DNA of 64,000 nt from Agaricus subrufescens (GCA_029945375.1 CM057067.1:1736001-1800000), one strand, 5' to 3'. Numbered from the stretch's first letter, positions 35,032 through 47,272 are shown. Notes: generated from the letters alone by a model not told the origin. Numbers and translations are program-made.

Positions 35032-35900
35032 ATGAAAAGCGCTGGATTAGATGTCCTCAAGGAATGGGGAGCGCCACCCGAACCGAGCGAGACCTTTCGC
35101 ACCGCGAAACTCCCGGAATTCTCGAGCACTGATTTTGTCGCCCCCTCTGCGTCCTCAAAAATGAGGCCTGAGTCTTTGCTTTCAAAAAGTCCCCCTACCA
35201 AGAAGAGAAAACTCGATCGCGAGTCTTTCTATCACCTAATACCACAGGTCAAGAGATTTCCCTTAGGCACACAAAACATACTAAATCAAATCAGCCTCAT
35301 TTTCTTCCGTCTCCTATCCGCATTTCCAGTAAACAGACAGAGTTTCCAGCATTCAAGAAAACGAGCCCGATATTCATCTCGCCATATTCATCTCTTCCCT
35401 TATTCTCAGTCTGGGATCGCTGCACGTGGATAATACCAGTCTGTGGCAGCTTGCCCTGGCGTAACTCAACATCAGCAACGGTGTCGGATCAGGCTCATGG
35501 AGTTCCCGCAGGCCCAAGCTCCGACGTCAATGAAATTGCGTGGACCCCTGAAGCTGTCAAGCAATTGTGGCAATTTCTACTTGACCTCCGCACTGCTGGT
35601 CAACTTGGGCCTCTTTCCCTCTCATATCAGCCGGCTTCACGAAGCACCATCGAGTCAACACAGGCCTCTAGGACTCTTCCTACCGAATCGCATACACAGA
35701 TGCATACGAGTATTTCGTCATCCTTATCTATTTCCGTCGTTGATCACATCAGAGTTTATCACGACGGACCGAAGTGTTTGGGGTTACGTACCGTACTCGA
35801 TGCCTGGAAGTTCCAGAATGGGGGCCGTGGAATACGCCTATTTGTCGGTGCAAAATTAGTACTTCTAGATGAGAAGTCACGAGGCATTATGATCCTTTAG
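35032..35900 (+). CDS. Hypothetical protein, putative nuclear, exon joins unresolved
   Basis: Two coding-like blocks on the plus strand. Block 1 (35032-35248) begins MKSAGLDVLKEWGAPPEPSE and contains a nuclear-localisation-like PTKKRKLDRE. Block 2 (about 35440-35900) reads NEIAWTPEAVKQLWQFLLDL and GIRLFVGAKLVLLDEKS before a stop. GT and AG candidates between them exist (GTCAAG at 35249), but I could not find one join that keeps phase with certainty. No family recognised. May also be a decayed gene. Confidence 0.4.
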
Positions 35901-36236
35901 TGAATCAACATGACATCCGGTTACACTTATCGAACAGCTTTCATACAATTCAGTCATTGACTTGGATACCTATGGCTTTTCTGGAATGTTTCATGTAAAT
36001 TTGTTATTTTCCCAGTCCTTCTCAGGTGACCTTCGTGGAAAGATGCCTGACCACCTTAGATCATTTTTAACTCGCCGCCTGACCAGAAGACTCGTGCCCA
36101 CGGCTGCAAGATCGACTAGGCCGGTGGACACCACCTTGATCACGAGCTTAATAAAGTACCTTAATCTTCTTCTTCCCACAGGAGCAAATATAAAATTCAA
36201 TGCGGCCTCATCTTTACTTCCTATCTAACCCCCATA
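35901..36236. other. Intergenic, MFS promoter region
   Basis: An 88-codon ORF (35962-36228) lies here but looks like chance. It must contain the promoter of the transporter starting at 36237. Confidence 0.4.
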
Positions 36237-38899
36237 ATGTCGACCAAGTCTACCAATTCAGCAGAAGTAAAAGAAATCGATGTGTCCGAAAGTGTGCGCG
36301 ATCAACAACAGGCTTCTGATGGGACTCTACATCAGAGTGGGCTGGGGCCGCCTCACCGGAAGCATTTCTTCTCTCCATTGGATCCGGCCTGGGCGGAAGC
36401 TGTACACCGCGATGCTGAGACTGTACAGTATACACCCGAAGAAGAGGTTCGTTTTTGAGTCTCTCGACTGCTTTTTTTTCTTGAAGGATGGGAATTGATG
36501 ATCCCCAAGAAACGCGTTCGGCGCAAGATTGATAATAGGGTTTTGCCACTGGTCATCATCAGGTATGCATTTGTAGTCATTTGTGCTGTAACAAAGATTG
36601 ATCCCATGATAGTTTTATGTGTATGTCATCATCTGGCTTCTAGCTTATCGAGGTGCCCCTGACGGACGGGATACGCACAGTTAACCAATTCGGTGAGACG
36701 TCGTAGTACATATTCTGTCACACTCATATCATTCTAATCACACCACAGATCGCACAAATATGTACGGGTTTCTGATGGACTCTTAAAGTTAAATCTTATG
36801 TGGTTACAGTGGCAATGCGCACGTCATAGATGCATTTAACAAGAACTATGTACGTTTCTAAACTTTTACGGCCTCGGCTGCATTCCTAATTTATTTTAAT
36901 CTTCAGGGCATCACTACGAATCAAAAATGGACTCTAGCTTTAAGTATATTCTATGTGGGATATTGTATGTTATAATTATGCCATACCTATAAATGTTGAC
37001 GATCACTAGGTACACTCGAAATGCCTGCTAACGGTATTGTTCCCTACTCAAACTGTTGCTGAGAAGTTAATCGATAACCTCCAGTCATGCAACGATATAT
37101 CGGAGCGAACAGATTGTGAGGTTCTTACATCCCTAAAGTGCTCCTCCATTAAACACAGGTCTTCTTCCAAGTTTCTTTATTTCTCTGACGTTTTGGGGTC
37201 TCTCGTCTCTTTCCTTTACATATGCAAAAGGTTATCCTGCACTTCTGGTACTACGGTCCGAAAATAGTCTTTTGTCTATGTTTCTCTGGCTAACCTTCAA
37301 GGCAGCGTACTTATGGGTATCGGCGAAACAGGTTATTATGCTGGAGTGATCTACTATATGTCGTTTTGGTATACCCGGTACGCCAAAACCTACTTCCTCT
37401 CTGGGTCAACGTCCTGAAGTGTTTGTAGGAGCGAAATGGCTTTGCGGATCACGTTAGTTCCCGGTCCTCGTTTTATACTTGACACTTAACACACAAAATC
37501 AGTTTAGGGATGACTGGTACTGTTCCAGGAGCCATTGGTGTGCGTCACGTACTCGACTTTACTACTGCCTGATTTCATTCATAATGAACAGGGCTTACTT
37601 GCTTTCGGCTTGGTTCGCGCACATACATCAGCACTAGTCGGGTGAGTCCGTTTGAACACAACTATAAGCATAACTATATACTCACATACTTTTCAGATGG
37701 CAATTCCTTTTCCTTGTAAGTGCTTCTTGGTGCCAAGAACAAGTGTAAACTTAAAGAAATGGTACCAGATCGAGGCTATACCCACACTAATTATGGGAAC
37801 TTGTGATCTTTTCCTTCTTCCCGCCTTCCCCTTTTCTGCGTCCTTTTTAACCCAGCGTGAAAGGGCAATTGCGCAAGCTAGGTTAAATCGCGATCATAAG
37901 CCCCAATCACATGGTGGGATGACGGGGTGGCAAGGTTTCAAAGCCGTTATGACGGACTTGAACGCTTGGCTTTTTATGACTATCTATGCTAGCTGTGCGT
38001 TTCCTACTTATGTCTTGTCTATCCACGTCTAACTCTTTCTAGTTAACGTTGGCGTTGCGACTATCTCATACTTTCTACCTACAGTAAGTGCCGCGTACCT
38101 GTGTAGAACAGATATCTCAGGCTATCCGCAGCTCATCAAAAACCTTGGGTTCTCTTCAATCAATGCACAAGGGCTTACAGTTGCACCCTATGTCGTGGGC
38201 TGGTTTATGGTCGTTCTCCAGTCCTGGCATAGTGATTACACCAGAGACCGAGGATATCACATCATGTTTTCAGCCGCAATCTCTGTGATTGGTTATATCA
38301 TCCTGGCAACATCTGTGCAGAAGAGCGTCGGTGCTGCTTATTTCGCACTTTTCCTTGTCGTTGGAGGAAATTATAGTCTATTTCCTTTGGTAATGTGAGT
38401 AGTAATTTGGTAAAGAATCTTATGGTCGTCGTGCTGATCCGTACTGTAGGAGTTGGGCTGCGAATAATTTTTCACCTACGTCCAAACGTGGCGTTGGAAC
38501 GGCATTTATCGTCTCGATATCCAACACTGTTTCTATGTAAGTAGTATTTTTTGTTCAAGACGAGCTCCTTACTGAGCATTCCGATTTTATACTAGTGCTT
38601 CACCACAGGTGTACTTTGATTCCGAAGATGACTTTCGAAAAGGTCACGCGATAGCTGCCGGGTACGTGGTTTTCCGGATCATGGTGCTCAGCACTATCTA
38701 TAACGGCCTTCTTTTGTTAACTTTGTTTCTTAGCTGTCTGTTCCTTTCCCTTCTTGCCGCTTTTATAGCTCGTACCCGCCTAAATGCCGCAAATAAAAGG
38801 AACAAAAGAATATTACAGGAAATGGCTGAGTCTAACGAGAAAATCGATGAGAAGGTTGAAATTTGGGACAATGATCCCCGTTATGTATTCTTAACCTAA
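36237..38899 (+). CDS. MFS transporter, allantoate-permease (Dal5/ACS) family
   Basis: Proton-linked transporter of organic anions such as allantoate, nicotinate or pantothenate; substrate not determinable. Rebuilt from about 17 short exons, about 530 residues. The cytosolic N-terminus ends YTPEEEKRVRRKIDNRVLPL (exon 1 36237-36446 joined to 36510). Then FNQFDRTNIGNAHVIDAFNK, LALSIFYVGYCTLEMPANV, VLRVLMGIGETGYYAGVIYY, GWQFLFLIEAIPTL, SYFLPTLIKNLGFSS, LTVAPYVVGWFMVVL and FPLVMSWAANNFSPTSKRG. One exon (36613-36620) is 8 nt and two others are 12 and 13 nt. With those joins no stop interrupts the frame. An intron near 38661-38733 near the C-terminus is likely. Confidence 0.85.
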
Positions 38900-39049
38900 G
38901 ACTCTGTACTCTTGATGTTTTATATCCCGTCGTTGTTGAAAAATATGGTTTCGCGCATTACACTAAAATTCATGATGAAGAGAGGAACGTCTATTTTTGG
39001 CGTGGGTGCAGAGTTTGGAAGGATATGCTTACATAATCACTCTTTCAAC

Positions 39050-40214
39050 ATGTCTCCCTCCATTGAAGACCTCGCGTTATTTCGAGCCAAGAATCTCAGA
39101 GCATCCCAAGAATTTCTAGACAAAGCATCTCCTATTCTAAAGGATGTAAAGAAAGCGAAATCAAGCGACGATGGTACTCACTCGTTGTCAATCCGACTTT
39201 TGCTATTTCGTTGACTGGGACTCGTAAACAGTATGGTCAGTGGTCGAGCAACTCGGAATGGCTGCTTTAGATGTTGGTAGGCTGGATGTTGCCAAGGTGC
39301 GATGCTTGACTTGTATTCTTCCCGCGCGTTATTGACCATAGACGATGCAGACAGCATGGAAAGCCCTTGCCGATCGAATCGGTCGCGACTCACCTCGGGT
39401 CGTTATACTTCAGGGCCTTATAATGGAGGCGACGGAACCGCTAGATGCTGTCTTACGATTCTATGAATCGGAAGCTTCAAAAAATCAACATAATCCGGTA
39501 CGTATCATCGGTTCCGACCGTATCGCCACATTTTGAATAACCATACTAGGCTTTCTGGAAGCGACAAATCGCTGTCCTACGGCAAATGGGCAGGACAGAG
39601 GATGCTGTTAATGAACTGAGGCTCTTTCTGGATACATTTTATAATGACCTCGAAGGTTGGCTTGAGTTGGCAGATATTTATTCGTCATGTTGCCAGTAAG
39701 TTATGTTTGCATGTCTTGAGCAATGTTTCTTACCGCCGCTAAATAAGGTATACCTCGGCTCTTCAAGCCCTCTCACACGCGTTATTACTCGCCCCGCAAA
39801 ATCCATTTACGTTCCTCCAATTTGCCGAGACTGCTTTCAGCGGCGGTGATATCCCGTTGGCGCTCAAGAACTTCCTTATTGTGATCGACATGAATGACAG
39901 CGATACTTCTGCACCTCAAGATCAAACACCGGTGGGATTCAGCGTCCGGGCATGGTGGGGAGTCAAACTTGTACGTTATCTTCCCGCACTCAGACCATGA
40001 TCTTTTGACGCATTTGTGAACCGCTCTTTAGTGTGCCCGCCGTTTGATACACCCTCCTGCCGGGGCACCTATTGAATCACTCTCCAAGACCCCTGTGCCT
40101 AAAAATGTCAAATTGATAGATCAGTTAGCAACGGAGCGAGTGTTGACGGCATATAGCGGCGAACGTGGCATCCACAATCGAGACGTCGTATCTCGATGGA
40201 TGTCCTCAAATTGA
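39050..40214 (+). CDS. EMC2: ER membrane protein complex subunit 2 (EMC2)
   Basis: Cytosolic TPR scaffold of the EMC, which inserts tail-anchored and multi-pass proteins in the ER membrane. Six exons: 39050-39173, 39232-39296, 39342-39497, 39550-39695, 39748-39970, 40032-40214; 298 residues (human EMC2 is 297). Helical TPR text matches the family: WSVVEQLGMAALDVGRLDVA, ALADRIGRDSPRVVILQGLI, AFWKRQIAVLRQMGRTEDAV, LFLDTFYNDLEGWLELADIY, HALLLAPQNPFTFLQFAET. Only 150 bp separates it from the transporter. Confidence 0.93.
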
Positions 40215-40687
40215 CATTTTCTCTCCCCGGACCGATTGCGTCTCGTCATTTGCTTCTGTTTACTGCCTCATGACTTATGTTATTATCTATTGTCCGGCTG
40301 TCTCCACCCGCCTCGAGGCTCAGTATGTAATGCTCGAGGTAAATCAATACGCTCCTGAATGGAGTCAACAGTCCGTACGCGAAATTCACTGCCACAGGGC
40401 GGGCAATGGACTTCTGATGCAGGGGAAACGAAAAAGAGAACGAAATCGGATGACGAGTGGCGACCTTAGAGCTATATGTTTATGCCCTCTGGTCGGGACA
40501 GTTTGATCGCCGGTGCCTTCAGAGTAGAAAATCTAGGAATAGGGCGAGAGGATATACATAATCCAATCCTGCTTTCAGCGCGGTTTCAGCGGGCATACAT
40601 ATTTTAATTGAGTAGTCACGTGGTGGCCGTCACTTCATAAGTGGATGTTGTTCTTTGGCTTGTTGCCTCCACGCCCCGTCCGCACCC
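40215..40687. other. Intergenic EMC2-PPX1
   Basis: 3' flank of EMC2 and promoter of the next gene. ORF 40165-40506 is mostly a shadow of EMC2 exon 6. Nothing else seen. Confidence 0.5.
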
Positions 40688-42261
40688 ATGGCCAGCGCAT
40701 TCCAAAGGCTTTCTGTTGTTTTCAAGTCAAGCAAGCCCAAAACTATCAGGCCAAGCGAATCTTCAGGATCACTCGCCGAATTCCTCCTGACTACTAAACA
40801 AGCATACTTGAAAGCTATCAGTGAGGCTCCCTCCCGAGGCGGAGAATGGACGGTCGTAATGGGTAACGAGGCTGGTGGCAAGTATATTTTTTTCTTACTT
40901 TGACTCAGTCAATGATCATATTTGACTTCGCAGATTTGGATACCATGGCGAGCTCTATCGCTTACGCATGGGTCGAATCAGAAGTTCACAAGCGACAGAC
41001 TGTGCCGTTGATACAGATGGACAGCGCTGACGTTGACTTACGTGCTGAGAACATAATGGCCCTCAAACTAGCGGGCATATCCAAACCCAAGGAGCAGCTT
41101 CTTTTCACTTCGGACATCCCCCAACTCCAAAATCCGACCATCGCATTCCCATCCCAACGCCTCGTCCTCGTGGACCATAATAAAATCAAGGAGCGTTACC
41201 TCACTAACAATCCCGATGCTCGTGTGGTCGCAGTCGTCGACCATAGGGAGGATGAGGGTCTTTACAAGGATTCGGCCAACCCTCGTATCGTCCTTCCCTG
41301 TGGAAGTTGCTGTTCCCACATCACGAGTAAGATTTTGCCGAAACACGATACTCCATCAGGAGTCGAAATCCCCAGAGAGCTTGCAACCCTACTTCTTTGT
41401 GGTATCATCATCGACACGAATGGGTTACGTCCTGGAGGAAAAGCGCTTCAAGTCGACAGAGATGCCGCGGCAACTCTCCTCCCTCTTTCTGCTTACGCTC
41501 AGACTATCACCCCTACCCTTCTCGTTACTTTAAATGCTGGAGCGATGCCTAATGGCAACGCTATATATGATGAAAAGTCTATCAAGGAGCTTGCGACCAC
41601 CCTCCGCGCCAAAAAGACCGATATATCGCATTTGAGCACGCTTGATCTCTTACGAAGGGACTTCAAACAATACGATTATACGGTCGAGTGGCTAACAGGA
41701 AGTCCTACCATTCGCGTTGGTTTGTCCACCATTCCTCTTCCTCTCAAGGATTGGGCAAAAGAGGGCAAAGTGGAAAACGAGATTCTCTCCTGGATGAAAT
41801 CCCGTGGCCTACATGCATATGGAGCTATCACGTCGTACAAAGAGAACCAGGGTAAGAAGAAAGGGAAGGATGGTAAAGGAAAATCTCGCCGTGAACACGT
41901 ATGGATGGTAGTGAATCCTGATGTGTTCAAGGAGGAGAATGAGGCTTATCCGGCCAATGGTAGAGTGATTGATGTTGACAAGATGGCGGAACGGCTGTGG
42001 TCACGTTTGGAAGCGGACCAAAGTCTCAAACTGGAGAAACATAATTACTTAAAGCCGAGCAAGAAAGCAAACTTGCCGAAAGGTGTCGAAGTGAAGGCAT
42101 ACCACCAAACAGATCCCAAGCCGTCAAGGAAGTATACCGCTCCGCTCCTCAAGAGCATCATGACGGAAGGTGGGGAAGACGCACAGGATGTATCCCCGAC
42201 GTCTCCGCATAATGGACAAGCGGCAACAGACCAAGCAGACCCAGGCGAGGCCAAGCTATGA
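40688..42261 (+). CDS. PPX1: Exopolyphosphatase (PPX1, DHH family)
   Basis: Releases terminal phosphate from inorganic polyphosphate, cytosol or mitochondrial matrix. Two exons, 40688-40874 and 40934-42261, 504 residues; the intron join restores GNEADLDTMASSIAYAW, the first metal-binding DHH block. Further motifs: LVDHNKI, VVDHREDEGLY, LPCGSCCSHI, GIIIDTNGLRPGGKAL, then a DHHA2 C-terminal domain. Longer than yeast PPX1 (397), mainly by a basic insert (GKKKGKDGKGKSRR) and an acidic tail with PSRKYTAPLLKSI. Confidence 0.92.
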
Positions 42262-42574
42262 TGGACAGATGTTCAGGATAGTAGTACATGGGTCAATATC
42301 AGATACCCCGTATAACGTCTTGTTTACCCGTCGTACACACACTTAGTACTTATTGATCTCTTTTTTCTTCCTTTTTCCTGTCTGATACAGTTGGCATCAT
42401 TTCTGCACACGGGGCCATCATTACATCACACCGGCTCGATAAGACTTTGTTGTACAGGAATGTCGAGGAAGTCCACAAAAATATAACCGACAAAAAATGG
42501 TAATAAAGAGATGATAAGAAAAAGACGAAACGTGAAGAACGAAAGTAGCCAGAAGACCGGACCAACGATGGTTG
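42262..42574. other. Convergent 3' flanks
   Basis: Shared 3' UTR region of PPX1 and the minus-strand gene; no other feature seen. Confidence 0.6.
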
Positions 42575-43882
42575 TCATAACGCTATACCAATGACCTGAG
42601 CATCAGTTAGTATGTCCCGGGGTGGATCTTCGTCCGTTTCGATTGTCGAAAGCAGCTCGGGAGAGCTCTTGGCAGTCATAAATGATGAACAACTACCTCG
42701 CTTCTCAATGATACTCGTCTTGCTGGCTAGTTCTATAAACTTTTGAAGATCCCAGTCGTCCAATGATCCACTGCCGTTGGAATGGAATAAGTCAAATATC
42801 TGGGGAGAGTTTGGACGGTCGAATGATGGAGCAGGTTCTGAATCGACTATTGTAGGGAGAACGTCCTTGTCGGTGTTGGAAATCGTTGGCGAGACAGGCG
42901 ACGCAAGTGACGAAGGTGATGAAGGTGGTGATGAAGACGATGATGATAATGATGGTTCTAGCAAGGATGTAATTGCCGTATTCACACTCTCGGTTGCGCT
43001 CATCGCGCCTTCTTCATCGGTTGCTTCACTCCCACTAGACGACTGCCTCGATAATGAACTAGGAAGATCGGAGTCACTCTTCCGAATGTTCATCATCCCT
43101 TTCGCATACGGAGTAAAGTCGTTCTCCACGCTGGGTGTTCTCAGTAATCTTCGGTTGCTCCTACGTAAAGCAGAAGTCCGCGATAACGACACTGGTTTTG
43201 CCGACTTTACGGGATTTGATGTGATGGGCGGAGAGGAGGGCTCGGGTGTCAATGAATTGCTGGAGCCCGAGGAGGTCAGGGGTGGTGATTGGGTTGGCGG
43301 TGAGAAAGGAGGTAATGATACTACCCGAGGTTTTCGTGATTTGCTTGTAAACATAGCATCTGCATCTAAATCGACACGAATTGTCTCTCGGGAAGCTTCA
43401 GGAATGATGGATAGGTGCCTCTGCGAGTTCGGTGATTGAGGTACGGGTATCCGGGAGGACACTGTTATTGGTGACGATATTTGGATACGGGTAGTACCAA
43501 ATAACTGGGATTTAGGGGGAACCTCCTTCGATGGTGACGGCTGAGGGACATGGGAAAGGAATGGTCTGACGAGGATACTGGCGGAGGATGCTCTCCGCCT
43601 GGCCTTGTTGTCCAGGGGATCGCTTTGTGCGTCCCGACTCGGAGAGAATGATGGTAGTTTTATGCGAAGCTCCCCGGGTCCAGCCTTATATCTTCTATAG
43701 TATTTGATATAACCTCCTACTGCTATGGGTGGAAATGGTTCGGCCAGTGCGTCACCGGTCAAGTGACATAACCGTGGAGGGATTGCCTGGGTGCTGAGAC
43801 CAGTACGATCGGATAGTGGAGGACAGTCTTGACTGGAACGGCGCCTGATTTTAGCGTTGTACACTCTGCTGAGTGAACCCAT
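42575..43882 (-). CDS. Ser/Pro-rich hypothetical protein
   Basis: Intronless 435-residue ORF from ATG 43882 (MGSLSRVYNAKIRRRSS). The N-terminal part has some order (FPPIAVGGYIKYYRRYKAGP); the rest is low-complexity Ser/Pro with basic patches (SALRRSNRRLLRTPS) and an acidic end (DDWDLQKFIELASKTS). Probably disordered, many potential phosphosites. I do not recognise a family. Codon-rich open frame of this length and a clean start argue for a real gene. Confidence 0.7.
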   Translation of the reverse strand: MGSLSRVYNAKIRRRSSQDCPPLSDRTGLSTQAIPPRLCHLTGDALAEPFPPIAVGGYIKYYRRYKAGPGELRIKLPSFSPSRDAQSDPLDNKARRRASSASILVRPFLSHVPQPSPSKEVPPKSQLFGTTRIQISSPITVSSRIPVPQSPNSQRHLSIIPEASRETIRVDLDADAMFTSKSRKPRVVSLPPFSPPTQSPPLTSSGSSNSLTPEPSSPPITSNPVKSAKPVSLSRTSALRRSNRRLLRTPSVENDFTPYAKGMMNIRKSDSDLPSSLSRQSSSGSEATDEEGAMSATESVNTAITSLLEPSLSSSSSSPPSSPSSLASPVSPTISNTDKDVLPTIVDSEPAPSFDRPNSPQIFDLFHSNGSGSLDDWDLQKFIELASKTSIIEKRGSCSSFMTAKSSPELLSTIETDEDPPRDILTDAQVIGIAL

Positions 43883-44943
43883 CGTCAAGCGTAGGTGCTT
43901 GAACTCGTATTGATGACGAAGGTGTGACTAGGAGCGTGGACGGGGAGAGGAGGGGGATAAAGAAGTGTGGAAGGGTATTGGTATTTTAAACCAGCGGCCG
44001 CTGACACGTAGAGGGCTGATTTGAGTTTAACTAGAGAAGCGAGGCAGGGATAAAGGGAAGGTTACGAGTTTGACAATTCAAGGCATGTGGGTCGTTTGAC
44101 CATGACCTCGAGCTGCCATATGCACTGTCGGTTTCCATCTTTCTATCATAGGCTTTATATATCTGTTAGTTATCAGATGCTGACTCCTTTGGGTAAGCGT
44201 AGCACAGGGACTGAATAGCTAAGAGGTTATGGTAAGTATCTTGATCAGGAGTAGCCCCGAGTCTAGGACGGCTATATATCATTGCAGGGTGTTTCATGCC
44301 AGATTCTGTCTGTGTGCAATCATGTCCGTCAGAGCGGTACTCAGCGCCAGTGATGAGCTGCAGGCATCAACAATGTCTACGCAAGATGATTGAGGACAAC
44401 GCATCAGGAAGTCACTGTGAGAGAGAGGCTGCTACACGGGGCTCAAGAAACTGGATAAAGTTCTCAACGCCCGAATTGTACAGCCCAATCATAATCGCCT
44501 AATCAGTGATCACAAGTCCCCGATCAAATATCCGCCTGTCGCTGGGAAAAAATTCGGTTTTACAGGAATGCGACAATGTGACTGATCCGACGGTCCACGC
44601 TTATAGTCCTACATAGGTCTGGTGAAAGATAATACAATCGATCAAGACTTGGTCCTCCCTGACTGGTAAGGAGAGCAAAGGAAGGACCCTGCTGGTGGCT
44701 AATACATCCGATGGATAATTTCATTTCCAATGGACGAGTCTACATTACACCTATCCAATACCGGGAACACGATTCGGAATCTTGCTCCACAGTCATTCAC
44801 AGTAGATCAGGCTAAGCCATCATAGGAGTCAAACTACGCACAAAGCCCGGGAAAACAGCGCCACATTTCGGGCGAGTGACACCACGCAGTCGAAGCCAAT
44901 CCAATATATGAGTATGGCCATTTGTATATGAAGGAAACCATGC
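43883..44943. other. Intergenic, about 1.06 kb
   Basis: Promoter side of the Ser-rich gene (TTTATATAT near 44153). A 68-codon ORF at 44296-44502 is unsupported. No repeats recognised. Confidence 0.45.
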
Positions 44944-45660
44944 TTATATTAGTTTCGTCACAGATTGATCAATGTCAAAGTGGCTTACGACGCAAAGTTC
45001 GAAAATAGTGCTGACGTTGATGATGGCTGAGAATACGTCCTTGGCAATAATCTGCGGAAGACGATAACGCACCGCGCCCTCTACGGCTTGTTCTATCACC
45101 TCTCTACCTCTAGATGGGACGTCTACTGTGTCGTGGGTAGTTTTGAAACGAGTGGCTTCACGCACATAAGCGGCCCTGGAGTAAGAAAACGATAGGTATC
45201 AGTTGTTAAGCCTGGAGTAAGAGTTTTTGCTATTTATATTCGAACGTTTCACTAACCGTTTTGCCAGCAACAGCAATAGTTGTTCATCTACAGCATCTAT
45301 ACCCTGCCGTACTTCAACTAAACTCGAACAGCACTTTTTACCGCCGTCAACATCCATCCGAGCTTCATCCCAGGACACTGTCCGATTTTCTGCAGATGCA
45401 TGCACGAAAGGGAAGGGCTCCCCATAACACATTTTCGCGTAGTCACTGGCGCGATGATGGAGATCTTGGCCACCGATCTGCATGTTCGCTTGCCGCTGCC
45501 TGGATATGTGGGGCCGTCCTGTCATTGAGGTAAAGTTACAGTTGTCCTGCGGCTTGTCATAAACTCTGCCGTCGGCATTACCACCAGGTAAAGAGCAAAT
45601 CATGGGCAGCAATAACGCAAAGTCAGGGAGAAAAATAGTTATGAGCTTAACAAATTGCAT
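44944..45660 (-). CDS. Secreted chorismate mutase, AroQ type
   Basis: Converts chorismate to prephenate. Two exons, 45660-45257 and 45175-44944, 211 residues. A hydrophobic N-terminus (MQFVKLITIFLPDFALLLP) is a plausible signal peptide. The C-terminal half fits the all-helical AroQ fold: VRQGIDAVDEQLLLLLAKR, AAYVREATRFK, PSRGREVIEQAVEGA. The splice join recreates AKRAAYVREATRFK, matching helix 1 of AroQ enzymes including the Arg and Lys that bind chorismate. A secreted form is unexpected for shikimate-pathway metabolism and recalls fungal effectors, but its length and CM_2-like core differ from the Cmu1 class. Exon 2 may extend through another intron. Confidence 0.82.
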
Positions 45661-46259
45661 TGTTAGGTGTCTTCAGCAACAGGCTGGTAATTGATAAGGT
45701 CGTTTGAATGAGGTAATGAGGTGAGCTTCTTGCTGTATTGATCACTATGCTGGCAATGTTGCGTAAGCGCTATCTGAACAGCTCGACCTGCATAGAGCGA
45801 TGCTTACCCAAAGCATGAGAGTTGCTTCCTCGGATAAGTACATAATCCGAGTCGCAGATAAATTGGGTGTATTATCGTTCAGACAACCGCTGAAACCTAG
45901 GCAAACCTCTCGAAAGTTGCTTCCATTGGACCAATCAGTACTTATCTTGGAACGGTACTCTGTTCTTACCGTATATCTCACATCGGAAAATGACATATTA
46001 TATTTACGCATTAAACTTATATAGTGGCTACTCTTGGAAAGCCTCTGGGTGTGGTGGCATTCAGGAGACAGTGGGCGTGAATTTATTTTTATGTAACTCG
46101 GTTCATATTGATTGAACTATTTTCGTTCTTGAGGAGACAAACAGGGACCAAACAAAGCTGAGGCTTCCTGTCTGATTGTTATGTGCCTGACACATTGCAT
46201 ATATCAAGATGAAATGCGCGTAGGTGTTTGTATCGTTCTCAGGACGATCCACCTCACTC
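45661..46259. other. Intergenic, upstream of IFI6/27-like gene 1
   Basis: About 600 bp. Overlapping small ORFs on both strands (45745-46024) are unsupported. At 46209 an ATG AAA TGC GCG is followed at once by TAG, discussed under findings. Confidence 0.45.
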
Positions 46260-47272
46260 ATGAATGCTAGCGTTAATCCCTCAGTGACTTCACCTCTTGG
46301 TATCGGTGCTTTAGTCAGTGAGTGGTACCGAGCACTAGGGACAACGCGGATACCCATCTTTCCCCCAGGTTCCATTCCAACTGCCCTTGATCAAATCAAA
46401 CTTCAAAAAATCTGGGAGGAGATAATTAAAAAAGGACCACTGGCTGCCGAAGAACTTCTCAGCCAAGTAATCAAAACACACCCTGAAATAACGCACATTG
46501 TCAATGAATTTAGAGAATCCATCGATCACGTCATCGTCCAAGCCCGTGATGCTCACAATGAAATACAAAAATACATTGTTGGGAAGGGCATCACGATAGA
46601 AAGTGTAATTAACTTGCTTTCACAAGAATTAGGGAAGATTTACGAAGATTTGAAAGACGAAGTGGACAATCTCTCCCCGAATGGCCATCATCGCAATTCG
46701 GGAAAAGCAAGGGATCGTGCACAATTCGTCTCTCAAATCATGGAGAAAGTCGGAACAGTGTATATCCGTGTCTTGACTGGGGTAGGTGTACCTCGGGACG
46801 TGGCCGAAACTCAATTCAGTGACTTTTCCTTACTGATTTCACGCGTTATCCTCGTAGCCGGTAAGTCCTTCAGCCACCTATGATCCTCCTTTTGGTTTTT
46901 AACCCTTTTGTGACCATAGGTCATATCATCGACAAACATCCTTTCCTTTTCAATATCATTATCTTAGTAGTATCAACTCGTCTATCAGGGTTATCAGGGT
47001 TACCTCTCCTGATGCGGCTGATACTTCCTTTACTCGGCTTTGGCCCATTGGGTCCTGTTAAGGGTACTTTATTTTTCCGTCGTAGGATCAGCACATTCTT
47101 ACCTCGGGTACACACAGGCTCTGCTACAGCGTGGGCACAAAAAACATTGTGGGGTAGTTCTGTCTCCCCCGGTAGTTGGTTTGCTATTCTGCAGCAGCTC
47201 GGGATGGCCCCACCAAGGGGTTTACTCGGGAGATTGTTTGGAACTGCAGGACTTGTTTCAGCCCGTCTTTGA
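46260..47272 (+). CDS. Helical protein with C-terminal IFI6/IFI27 (ISG12)-like module, copy 1
   Basis: Exons 46260-46860, 46920-47063, 47118-47272; 299 residues from ATG 46260. The first two-thirds are helical and charged (KIWEEIIKKGPLAAEELLSQ, IYEDLKDEVDNL, SQIMEKVGTVYIRVLTGVGV). Then comes a hydrophobic segment (FNIIILVVSTRLSGLSGL) and the Ifi-6-16-like module LLGFGPLGPVKGSATAWAQK with GSWFAILQQLGM, ending in GLLGRLFGTAGL. In animals this family is membrane-embedded, often mitochondrial, and tied to innate immunity and apoptosis. An upstream in-frame ATG is closed by TAG, so the signal peptide seen in copy 2 seems lost. Confidence 0.75.
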
